From a virus, in the IMG/VR virus record IMGVR_UViG_3300010375_000058, positions 1 to 20,231 of that record: DNA of 20,231 nt. One strand, written 5' to 3'. The translations under genes and the position numbers were made by a program. A model generated the notes under the pieces. The model searched no databases, was not told the origin of the DNA, and saw nothing but the letters and a program-made list of their open reading frames with translations. Below, in pieces: positions 14,721 to 19,953 of this stretch; positions within the stretch are counted from its first letter, which is position 1; each line of letters opens with the position of its first letter.

Positions 14721-14807
14721 CTAAGGACGCCTCAGCCAATCAACGAACTCAAGGATCGGATACAAACATAATCCAACCGAAAATGCTCCAGCAATCAGCG
14801 TGAACAT
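14721..14807 (-). CDS. 28-aa single-pass membrane microprotein
   Basis: This short frame was found by translating the gap between two genes. It reads MFTLIAGAFSVGLCLYPILE then FVDWLRRP. The ATG at 14807 comes two bases after the TGA of the 124-aa gene, and its TAG directly abuts the portal ATG, so it fills the gap exactly as do the other coupled genes here. Residues 2-22 form one hydrophobic segment followed by D-W-L-R-R-P; the positive end suggests a cytoplasmic C-terminus. The ribosome site is imperfect (GGAGA, 13 bases upstream), so coupling to the upstream stop is likely. It could be a lysis accessory, an envelope-interacting peptide or a portal-associated peptide. A chance open frame cannot be excluded, but the fit is very tight. 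Confidence 0.6.
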   Translation of the reverse strand: MFTLIAGAFSVGLCLYPILEFVDWLRRP

Positions 14808-14809
14808 CG

Positions 14810-15184
14810 TCAATTGAAGGTCTCCGGCCGGCGCGGTTTGAACGTCGAGGGGATCACCGGATCACTACCGTCCCACGCACCGCGTTTGTATCCGAACGCT
14901 TCCAGCATCGTGCCGCCGGCCATAACAGCGTTCCTGGCCAGCTCTGAGGCGCTGTAGCTGTCCAGGTGCTTGAGCACGAATCCGAAGCCATCCCGTGAGA
15001 GATGCTGGCGCACAGCCGCTGATATGAGCCCGTGGCGCACGACCAGCACGCGCCCTTGGAAGCTCACCTGCCATAGATGCATGGGATAGTGCTGGCACAA
15101 CGTTTCCAGCACCTGCTGTGCCTTGTAGAGGTCGAGCGCTTCGTTGGGATCACCGCGCTCAAGGATGAGTTGACCGTCGCTCAC
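14810..15184 (-). CDS. Hypothetical protein in packaging module (124 aa)
   Basis: The 124-aa product (MSDGQLILERGDPNEALDLY...) begins with a helical segment, has a strand-rich middle (HLWQVSFQGRVLVVRHGLIS), a helix 'SELARNAVMAGGTMLEAFGY' and a basic, Pro-containing tail (STFKPRRPETFN). There is no membrane helix or catalytic signature. The ATG overlaps the stop of the 67-aa gene by four bases (ATGA), and its TGA lies two bases before the 28-aa membrane gene. I do not recognise the family. Position between large terminase and portal points to packaging or head assembly, and that is the only support. Confidence 0.8.
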   Translation of the reverse strand: MSDGQLILERGDPNEALDLYKAQQVLETLCQHYPMHLWQVSFQGRVLVVRHGLISAAVRQHLSRDGFGFVLKHLDSYSASELARNAVMAGGTMLEAFGYKRGAWDGSDPVIPSTFKPRRPETFN

Positions 15185-15384
15185 GGACCTGTACCCGGGC
15201 GACGATAGATACCCGTCTGGTACATGTCAGTGCTGTCGAAGCGACGACCATCCGAGAACTGATAGATCCCATGGTCGGGTTGGCGGAACTCAGCCCCCCA
15301 GGCGCGCTCGGCCATCTCGAGCCACGAGAAGCTGCGATAGGTGACAGGGCGACCGAGAGTTGGGGGTATGACGTAGACAGCCAT
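15181..15384 (-). CDS. Hypothetical small protein (67 aa)
   Basis: This encodes 67 residues (MAVYVIPPTLGRPVTYRSFS...) rich in aromatic residues and Arg, with 'PDHGIYQFSDGRRFDSTDMY' in the second half and no Cys or membrane segment. It starts 28 bases after the terminase stop. The gap carries copy 2 of the AACCGGTAGAAGC element, whose 3' end is five bases before the ATG. Its TGA overlaps the ATG of the next gene (ATGA). The protein family is not recognised. The conserved element supports the chosen start and suggests this gene is controlled in the same way as the genes starting at 9185 and 17581. Confidence 0.78.
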   Translation of the reverse strand: MAVYVIPPTLGRPVTYRSFSWLEMAERAWGAEFRQPDHGIYQFSDGRRFDSTDMYQTGIYRRPGTGP

Positions 15385-15389
15385 GGCTC

Positions 15390-15402
15390 GCTTCTACCGG
15401 TT
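15390..15402 (-). promoter_or_regulatory. Start-associated repeat, copy 2
   Basis: On the minus strand the 13-base core AACCGGTAGAAGC lies five bases before the ATG at 15384, between the terminase stop (15412-15414) and the 67-aa gene. It is preceded by GGCCGGCGA rather than CTG, so identity with copies 1 and 3 is limited to the core; copies 1 and 2 share one further G at the 3' side. Confidence 0.68.
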
Positions 15403-15411
15403 TCGCCGGCC

Positions 15412-17037
15412 TCAAACAACGTCTGGCTCGATGTCTTCGATCTGCACCGGTGCCGACGGAGGCATGGGCTCCATGTCATAGATGCGTGAGAGCGCGTCCA
15501 CCACGTCTACTCGGTCTCCAAACGGAAAGAAGCTGATCTGGAGCTTCAGGCGCTCGGTCAGATCGTAAATCTGCTTGTCTCCGTCCATCTTCCGGATACG
15601 CCGGCTGATGCGATATTCATACCCCGCATCTCTCATGCGCTGCTGAACGCTGGTAAGGTTTTCAGGGTCGGTGGCATAGGGAACATAGAACCTATGCGTG
15701 CGCAGGTCAGGGGTGAGCCGCTGCACGCGGTCTGTCTTGCTGCCGAGTCCATCGTGAGGCCACTCCAGTTCCACGATCTCGAAATAGCCACCCTCGTTCG
15801 GCACGCGCATCTGGAGTTCAAAGAAGTCCAGATCCGCAATCGCACCATACCGCTCATATCCGACCTTGACGCCCTGGACACCAGGCTCTCGGCGCCAGGT
15901 GTGGTAGAGATCGCGCATCCGGCGCCAGCGCTCAAGGAGGTCCATTTTGTGATCGAACCCATCTAGCAGATATTTGTTGCCCGCCGCATCCAGTCCCAAC
16001 ACCACCATGGCGGTATGGGCTGAATCCTTCTTCTTGGACCTACCCGGGTCGATCATGATGAATACCATCAGAGTTTCGGGTCGGCACTCGTAAATACGCA
16101 CATCCTGGATATTGAACATGCGTTGCTTGCCGGCGAGCGGCGAGCAAAGGTTCTGGCATGAGAATGTCGCATCACCCTGCTTGGTCAATTTCTCCTGGAG
16201 ATAAGCCTTGGACCACAGCACCGGCTCACCATCCAGTGAGCCGTCGACCGTACAGGCATACTTACGCAGCACTGCGGCGCCGCGATCGATGATGGCCTGG
16301 TAGGTGTCGGCGTGGTGATAGCGGGTACCGATGATCTGCTCGTGTCCACCCTCAGCACCCAGATTGTTCGACAACTCCCAGGCCTCAGTCGTCTTCTGGA
16401 TCTGCTCTGGTGTGTTCACGCTCTCAGGGGTGACCACATCGTCGTAGATACGCAGCTTGAAGTGCCGGCTTGTCGGCTGGCCGTCGACCAAACCATGGGC
16501 TTCGATGGTGGCTTCCTTGGGGTTTCCCTGGCGCTTGACCACGATCCCGCCATCCAGTGACCACGACGGCGCCTCTTTCTCCGGATCCGACCACAGGATC
16601 TCGGGAAACAGGTCTTTCAGGTCCTCGTTGGCCTCGAACTCCCGCTTCACCTGCGAGAGAAATGCCTTGGCGATCGGCTTGGTGTGCGAGAAAAGGCCTA
16701 TCGTGATCTCAGGGTCTCGCAGGATCTCCTGAATCGCACCCGCAAAAGTGATGATGGTCGACTTGTAGTGCTCGCGGGCCCAGATGTCGATGTATCCGTA
16801 GGGAGCCTGCTCCACCTCACGACAGCGCTGATACAGCCATTCGCTTCGGTCCGCATCTAGCCGATGCAGTACTTGAGTGAGCAAGAAGAAGCGATCGACG
16901 AGACAGAGATCGGAATCGGGGTTGGTCTGCCTGGCCTCACTCCAGACGATGTAGCGACTACTGTACGGTGCGGTCCACAGCTTCTGTTGGAGATCGCGCA
17001 GCGGCAGCGGCTGCCTCTTTCTCAAGGCGCTCGGCAT
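15412..17037 (-). CDS. terL: Terminase large subunit (541 aa)
   Basis: The packaging motor and headful/end-cutting nuclease. The ATPase half shows a terminase-type Walker A 'AREHYKST' (about 87-94), followed by 'ITFAGAIQEILRDPEITIGL', a Walker B 'LRIYDD' (195-200) and the coupling-type segment 'EQIIGTRYHHADTY' (233-246). The nuclease half begins with 'VFIMIDPGRSKKKDSA' (325-340), whose Asp330 is the first metal ligand, and ends with 'DRVDVVDALSRIYD', which carries the last conserved Asp. Length 541 aa is normal. It overlaps the small terminase gene by 80 bases and lacks a strong ribosome site, so coupled translation is likely. It should act with the small subunit at the portal to pump DNA into the prohead. 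Confidence 0.93.
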   Translation of the reverse strand: MPSALRKRQPLPLRDLQQKLWTAPYSSRYIVWSEARQTNPDSDLCLVDRFFLLTQVLHRLDADRSEWLYQRCREVEQAPYGYIDIWAREHYKSTIITFAGAIQEILRDPEITIGLFSHTKPIAKAFLSQVKREFEANEDLKDLFPEILWSDPEKEAPSWSLDGGIVVKRQGNPKEATIEAHGLVDGQPTSRHFKLRIYDDVVTPESVNTPEQIQKTTEAWELSNNLGAEGGHEQIIGTRYHHADTYQAIIDRGAAVLRKYACTVDGSLDGEPVLWSKAYLQEKLTKQGDATFSCQNLCSPLAGKQRMFNIQDVRIYECRPETLMVFIMIDPGRSKKKDSAHTAMVVLGLDAAGNKYLLDGFDHKMDLLERWRRMRDLYHTWRREPGVQGVKVGYERYGAIADLDFFELQMRVPNEGGYFEIVELEWPHDGLGSKTDRVQRLTPDLRTHRFYVPYATDPENLTSVQQRMRDAGYEYRISRRIRKMDGDKQIYDLTERLKLQISFFPFGDRVDVVDALSRIYDMEPMPPSAPVQIEDIEPDVV

Positions 17038-17272
17038 AACTCAACCGACGCTCGATAGTCTTGTGAATCTCCTTGAACTCGCGCGGCTTGCCATCCAGGG
17101 TATTGCGTACCTCGGTAATGGCCCATGCATCGCCGTTTTCTGCAGCCTCCAGAACTTTCTCAGCAATCCGATGCAGACGCGCACGATCTTTTGCCAAACC
17201 TCTGCGTATCGCACCTTCCCATAATCTCGGCTTTGCCGCGTTCCGGTTACCTTTCGGAGCTCCTCCCGCCAT
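16958..17272 (-). CDS. terS: Terminase small subunit-like protein (104 aa)
   Basis: The 104-aa basic, helical product starts 'MAGGAPKGNRNAAKPRLWEG', a start typical of small phage packaging proteins, followed by 'RLHRIAEKVLEAAENGDAWA' and 'EVRNTLDGKPREFKEIHKTI' and an Ala-rich C-terminal helix. It sits directly before the large subunit and overlaps it by 80 bases, the usual gene order for small and large terminase. The small subunit recognises the phage packaging site and regulates the motor. The ATG at 17272 has no visible Shine-Dalgarno site (upstream GTTGAATACAAC), and no other in-frame start is suitable. Assignment rests on N-terminal pattern, size and position. Confidence 0.8.
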   Translation of the reverse strand: MAGGAPKGNRNAAKPRLWEGAIRRGLAKDRARLHRIAEKVLEAAENGDAWAITEVRNTLDGKPREFKEIHKTIERRLSYAERLEKEAAAAAARSPTEAVDRTVQ

Positions 17273-17298
17273 GTTGTATTCAACTGTAAATCAATGAT

Positions 17299-17361
17299 CT
17301 ATAGGGTGGGTTCTTCTTCCGACTGTTCGTCATCTTCCTGGACTGGACGACCGTCAATCAT
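17299..17361 (-). CDS. Possible 20-aa acidic microprotein or frameshift tail
   Basis: After the 75-aa gene a second frame gives MIDGRPVQEDDEQSEEEPTL and a TAG. Its ATG overlaps the end of the 75-aa gene by eight bases, with GGCGG a few bases upstream. The peptide is strongly acidic, which is unusual for random sequence in this genome. The same frame stays open upstream for 104 codons, so it might also be reached by a ribosomal frameshift near the end of the 75-aa gene. Evidence is weak; it may be chance. Confidence 0.25.
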   Translation of the reverse strand: MIDGRPVQEDDEQSEEEPTL

Positions 17362-17581
17362 CGCCGCCATTGGGGCCATATACGCTGTAGCCGGTACGAG
17401 GACCGTAGGATCCGCGGCCCGTGTACATCTCAAGCTTCCGAGCCATGTCCTTGTTGGAGCTATGGCCGATCGTGGCGTCCAGATCATAGTCGCCGGTGAC
17501 CTTGGGAACGATGTGCCAGGCCTTGGGAGCCACATCATGGCATCCCTGGTGGGCAAGCTTATGCATGTCGACGTAACGCAT
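17354..17581 (-). CDS. Hypothetical small protein (75 aa)
   Basis: This encodes 75 residues (MRYVDMHKLAHQGCHDVAPK...), His/Asp/Gly/Tyr rich, ending in 'RGSYGPRTGYSVYGPNGGDD'. An overlapping longer frame (17299-17613) exists, but its product is Pro/Thr/Arg-rich low-complexity and would start inside the upstream gene. I prefer this frame because the repeated element AACCGGTAGAAGC ends six bases before its ATG, exactly as at the two other start-associated copies. It stands between the zinc-ribbon gene and the small terminase. The function is unknown; there is no membrane segment. Confidence 0.65.
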   Translation of the reverse strand: MRYVDMHKLAHQGCHDVAPKAWHIVPKVTGDYDLDATIGHSSNKDMARKLEMYTGRGSYGPRTGYSVYGPNGGDD

Positions 17582-17587
17582 GGAGAT

Positions 17588-17603
17588 GCTTCTACCGGTT
17601 CAG
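17588..17603 (-). promoter_or_regulatory. Start-associated repeat, copy 3
   Basis: On the minus strand this reads CTGAACCGGTAGAAGC, identical over 16 bases to copy 1, and ends six bases before the ATG at 17581. The TGA inside it is the stop codon of the upstream zinc-ribbon gene, so the element overlaps the end of that gene. Confidence 0.7.
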
Positions 17604-17818
17604 GAGGCCGCACTCAAGGCGCGACGTGGATTAAGCTTCGTACTGCGCCCTCCCCGCTTTCGGCGTTCGTCCGTAAGCGATTGACCCGTGATGTCCGAAA
17701 GCCGAGGCACCATGGCAGCAACCACGAATCGCGTCTGGCAGTGACAGCAGGCAAAACTGATGTGGATGGTCTCCGCCTGGCATTTCGAGCAATACAGACG
17801 TGATAGGCGCATAAACAT
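17600..17818 (-). CDS. Small zinc-ribbon protein (72 aa)
   Basis: The N-terminal half has two knuckles, C10-S-K-C13 and C24-C-H-C27, separated by ten residues, which is the spacing of a small zinc ribbon. The C-terminal half is basic (DERRKRGGRSTKLNPRRALS) and could contact nucleic acid. The ATG at 17818 follows the TGA of the 46-aa gene with no gap; AAGAAG lies just upstream. Its TGA falls in copy 3 of the repeated element. An overlapping frame (17631-17822) lacks any motif and is taken as a shadow. Small zinc ribbons in phages often act as transcription or anti-repressor factors or are remnants of nucleases; the specific role here is unknown. Proximity to the repeated element makes a regulatory role worth testing. 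Confidence 0.75.
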   Translation of the reverse strand: MFMRLSRLYCSKCQAETIHISFACCHCQTRFVVAAMVPRLSDITGQSLTDERRKRGGRSTKLNPRRALSAAS

Positions 17819-17959
17819 TCACTTCTTGCGCATATTTATTCGTCGCTGCAGGGATGCCATGCGCTGGCAGTCCACACAGCCTCGATTACTGAGGTACCGT
17901 TCTCCCCGGTGGAGACGCTTGCAGGGTGAGCTCACGTACGTGGTGCCTCGGGGGATCAC
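17819..17959 (-). CDS. 46-aa Cys/His zinc-ribbon-like protein (GTG start)
   Basis: This short gene was found by translating the gap after the beta-rich protein. A strong site AGGAGG lies seven bases before a GTG at 17959; the frame then runs 46 codons to a TGA that directly abuts the next ATG. The protein reads MIPRGTTYVSSPCKRLHRGE and then RYLSNRGCVDCQR before a basic C-terminus (RRINMRKK). C13, H17, C28 and C31 form a C-x3-H-x10-C-x2-C pattern. The 'PCKxxHxGxRYxSxxxCVxC' layout is one I know from the N-terminal zinc-binding part of phage HNH endonucleases, but no HNH domain follows. It is therefore either a free-standing zinc ribbon or a shortened nuclease. The Shine-Dalgarno match and exact junction make it a convincing gene. 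Confidence 0.75.
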   Translation of the reverse strand: MIPRGTTYVSSPCKRLHRGERYLSNRGCVDCQRMASLQRRINMRKK

Positions 17960-18031
17960 GGCCACCCTCCTAGCAGCCGCATTTGGTATGAAACGGTATC
18001 CACTTCCTGATCCACGAAGGCCAGCCGCAGA
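17960..18031 (-). other. 72-base leader before the 46-aa gene
   Basis: Between the TGA of the beta-rich gene and the GTG at 17959 I see no gene with a start codon and no clear terminator. One frame remains open but has no ATG, GTG or TTG. The downstream end holds the AGGAGG ribosome site. The length is unusual in this tightly packed region, so it could hold a promoter, but no recognisable -10/-35 pair stands out. Confidence 0.35.
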
Positions 18032-18385
18032 TCAGGACACAGTAGGGTTTTGGACGGGCCCCGGCGTCAGAATGTCCTCGTAATTCAGGACGGCGGTCGT
18101 GGCAACCGCGTTGCCCAGCGCGTCCTGGATCTCAATGAAATACGGCGTATCCAAGGCGATGGTTACCTCCAGGTCGGCATCCGTGACCGTGACATGCTTC
18201 GAGCCGTTCGCGTTCGCAGTGGCATTGTTGATGTTCGCGACGGGCACCGGGTATTTCTTCACCGGTGGATTCACGGTGTCGAGCAGTACCACGTAACTCA
18301 ACGCGGCGATCTGAGCGGCAGTCAGCGTGACCGTATTGCCGTTCTGGTCTGTACCGGTCAGGGGCGTATCGAATTGGATTTTCAC
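18032..18385 (-). CDS. Beta-rich, Ig-like hypothetical protein (117 aa)
   Basis: The start is a GTG at 18385 with GAGG five bases upstream. The 117-aa product (MKIQFDTPLTGTDQNGNTVT...) is rich in Thr, Asn, Val, Ala and Pro and has alternating strands (ALSYVVLLDTVNPPVKKYPV, HVTVTDADLEVTIALDTPYF, NAVATTAVLNYEDILTPG), suggesting a small Ig- or FN3-like beta sandwich. There is no Cys, membrane helix or catalytic motif. Proteins of this look are common as head decorations or fibre domains, yet this gene sits between a nuclease and zinc-ribbon genes, upstream of terminase. Function is unknown. Confidence 0.8.
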   Translation of the reverse strand: MKIQFDTPLTGTDQNGNTVTLTAAQIAALSYVVLLDTVNPPVKKYPVPVANINNATANANGSKHVTVTDADLEVTIALDTPYFIEIQDALGNAVATTAVLNYEDILTPGPVQNPTVS

Positions 18386-18392
18386 GTGAGCC

Positions 18393-18797
18393 TCAAATCA
18401 GTTGAATATGGATGCCGAATGCGTCTTTGACCTGGGCCCTTTTGAGGTTCCAGGCCTGAGTCTCGAATCCCTTCGCGTCGTACCAGTGGACCATTCCATC
18501 GTTCTCCACCACCATGAAATCAACACGGATCCGGCGTTTGGTGCCGGGGAGCTGGAAGCTCACCTGCCTCACGCAACTGCGGATCTCCCCGGCGAGGCGC
18601 TGCAGCTCAAACGCTTTGAACGCTTCGTACTCCCGCTTGCTATCGAATCGCTGTCCTTGAGCCTCGATCCGCTCATTCCGGTATTTCGACAGCTTCCGGT
18701 TAAGCACCTCCGGAGCGGGCCGGAACTCCAGCGGGTTGGCGATCCGATGTCGGATCTGGCTGCTGATGCGCTGGTATTGTTCGGGGGTCAGGCGCAT
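18393..18797 (-). CDS. DUF1064-type PD-(D/E)XK nuclease (134 aa)
   Basis: I place the start at the ATG at 18797 (MRLTPEQYQR), whose A is shared with the upstream TAA (TAATG). A longer frame to 18878 would cover the end of the preceding gene. From about residue 45 the sequence follows the DUF1064 layout: 'RFDSKREYEAFKAFELQRLA' with a conserved Ser/Glu, 'SFQLPGTKRRIRVDFMVVEN' with the Asp of strand two, and 'WYDAKGFETQAWNLKRAQVK', which carries the D-x-K of the nuclease core. Such proteins are thought to be small endonucleases, possibly Holliday-junction resolvases, in phage replication modules. The gene next to it in the transcript is a short unknown, and the helicase lies one gene further upstream, consistent with DNA replication or branched DNA removal before packaging. 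Confidence 0.8.
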   Translation of the reverse strand: MRLTPEQYQRISSQIRHRIANPLEFRPAPEVLNRKLSKYRNERIEAQGQRFDSKREYEAFKAFELQRLAGEIRSCVRQVSFQLPGTKRRIRVDFMVVENDGMVHWYDAKGFETQAWNLKRAQVKDAFGIHIQLI

Positions 18798-19003
18798 TAC
18801 CCTGCCCTCCTCACGCTGTTGAGGTAGCGTGCGCGGTCTTCGCAGATCTCGCGGGCCTCTGCATCCGTTTTGGCCCAACCCAAGTCCTCACCCGTCGTCG
18901 GTCCGAGCTGGTAGGCGATCCAATGGTCGGTCACCGCTTCCACGACACAGTAGGTGCCGCAGGAGGTACGTTGAGTCGAGCCGTTGGGAGGAAGCCACTT
19001 CAT
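18797..19003 (-). CDS. Small conserved-type phage protein (68 aa)
   Basis: The 68-aa product (MKWLPPNGSTQRTSCGTYCV...) starts in the last bases of the helicase gene (ATGA overlap). Its pattern, 'SxCGxYCVVEAVTDHWIAYQ' then 'LGWAKTDAEAREICEDRAR', resembles small phage proteins of the type MKW-(S/C)xCGxYxI...LG...xxEAxxxCExH that accompany replication genes. Cys15 and Cys19 plus Cys54 are present, but no full zinc site is evident. It ends by overlapping the nuclease start. Its function is unknown; I recognise the pattern, not a named family. Confidence 0.8.
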   Translation of the reverse strand: MKWLPPNGSTQRTSCGTYCVVEAVTDHWIAYQLGPTTGEDLGWAKTDAEAREICEDRARYLNSVRRAG

Positions 19004-19953
19004 CGGTATGCCGCCTCGGGCAGATAACGGATTGGTTCTGCGAACTGTTCAATGCTGAACTGGCGTATCGGCCGGTGATACCACCCGACAACATCGCCGA
19101 TCTCGCCTGAGCCGTGGCGCTGTTTACGGATCGCGATCAGCATGGGCGTCGAGTCTTTGCACACTGCTCCCTCGTTCTTGGAACGCCGCACAAACAACAC
19201 GTTATCGGCAATTCCGCCTAACTCGCGGGCACCCGCAACATCGTTGATATCAGGCTCTTGATCCGCACTCACGAGTTTTCTCGGATGTGCAACCAAGTGA
19301 ATATGGATGTTAGACGCCTGTGCTGTCGCTATCGCAAGGTTTGCGAATTGCCGTTGCGATTCGAAATCATCGTTTGCCACATCCATGCACATCAGTGAAT
19401 CAATGATAGCGTGCTTGACTCCCTGAGTAGCCAGCTTGCGGATTACAGCCAGCAATTGCCGATGCTTTGCGAGTCCTACGTGAGACCAGAGCCGGAATCG
19501 CGGACCGTAGACATCGATGAACCACTGCAGTTGATTTGCCGTGGGCAACTGACGACCTGCGGCAACGGCTGCGAGGTTGATGAGCACGTTGCGCGGATGC
19601 TCCTCCAGACTGGCCTGGAACACCGAGCTTCCACGTGCCAGGCATTGGCAAACGAACTGCCTCAGCAATGTGGTCTTGCCAGAGCCCGGGAAACCCGACC
19701 AAATCGTAAGGCCGCCGGGGTAGAACCGGAACCGGTCGCCCGCCGGATCGAACGGCGCGGTGGCAAACTTCGAGTTGAACTTCTCGAAATCATCCAACAA
19801 TTGCCGCCCATCCAATTCTTGCACATCAAGCAGCGCATCCTTCGGATCAACATCAAACTCAGGATCTGCGCCAGACACCAACATCTGACCAACACGTCTA
19901 GCCCTGTACGTATCAAGCTTGACCACTGCCTCATCCTTCGGGTCAATGGCCAT
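19000..19953 (-). CDS. DnaB/RecA-fold replicative helicase (317 aa)
   Basis: I choose the ATG at 19953 (MAIDPKDEAVVKLDTYRARR), with GGAG seven bases upstream; an in-frame ATG at 20010 would lie inside the preceding gene. Walker A is 'SGFPGSGKTTLLRQ' (about residues 86-99) and Walker B is 'HAIIDSLMCMD' (181-191). 'HLVAHPRKL' (219-227) corresponds to the DnaB/Twinkle sensor region, and 'DVAGARELGGIADNVLFVRR' (238-257) matches motif 4 of this helicase class. A short acidic N-terminal region replaces the usual primase-binding domain. Such enzymes form hexamers that unwind DNA at the fork. The upstream gene is primase-like, as in many phages in which primase and helicase are separate. The 11-base overlap supports joint expression. 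Confidence 0.88.
   Translation of the reverse strand: MAIDPKDEAVVKLDTYRARRVGQMLVSGADPEFDVDPKDALLDVQELDGRQLLDDFEKFNSKFATAPFDPAGDRFRFYPGGLTIWSGFPGSGKTTLLRQFVCQCLARGSSVFQASLEEHPRNVLINLAAVAAGRQLPTANQLQWFIDVYGPRFRLWSHVGLAKHRQLLAVIRKLATQGVKHAIIDSLMCMDVANDDFESQRQFANLAIATAQASNIHIHLVAHPRKLVSADQEPDINDVAGARELGGIADNVLFVRRSKNEGAVCKDSTPMLIAIRKQRHGSGEIGDVVGWYHRPIRQFSIEQFAEPIRYLPEAAYR

Noticed and set aside
17041-17283. 80-codon minus-strand frame overlapping the small terminase
   Set aside because: It is a shifted reading of the small terminase gene, which has the expected N-terminal pattern and sits next to the large subunit.
17299-17613. 104-codon minus-strand frame overlapping the 75-aa gene
   Set aside because: The Pro/Thr/Arg-rich upstream part looks like a shadow and would start inside the zinc-ribbon gene. 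The repeated element points to the ATG at 17581 instead. Only its acidic last 20 codons are kept as a weak candidate.
17960-18170. An open frame ending in a Cys-rich peptide (HTKCGC) after the beta-rich gene
   Set aside because: No ATG, GTG or TTG opens this frame in the stretch I checked, and it is mostly a shifted reading of the beta-rich gene.
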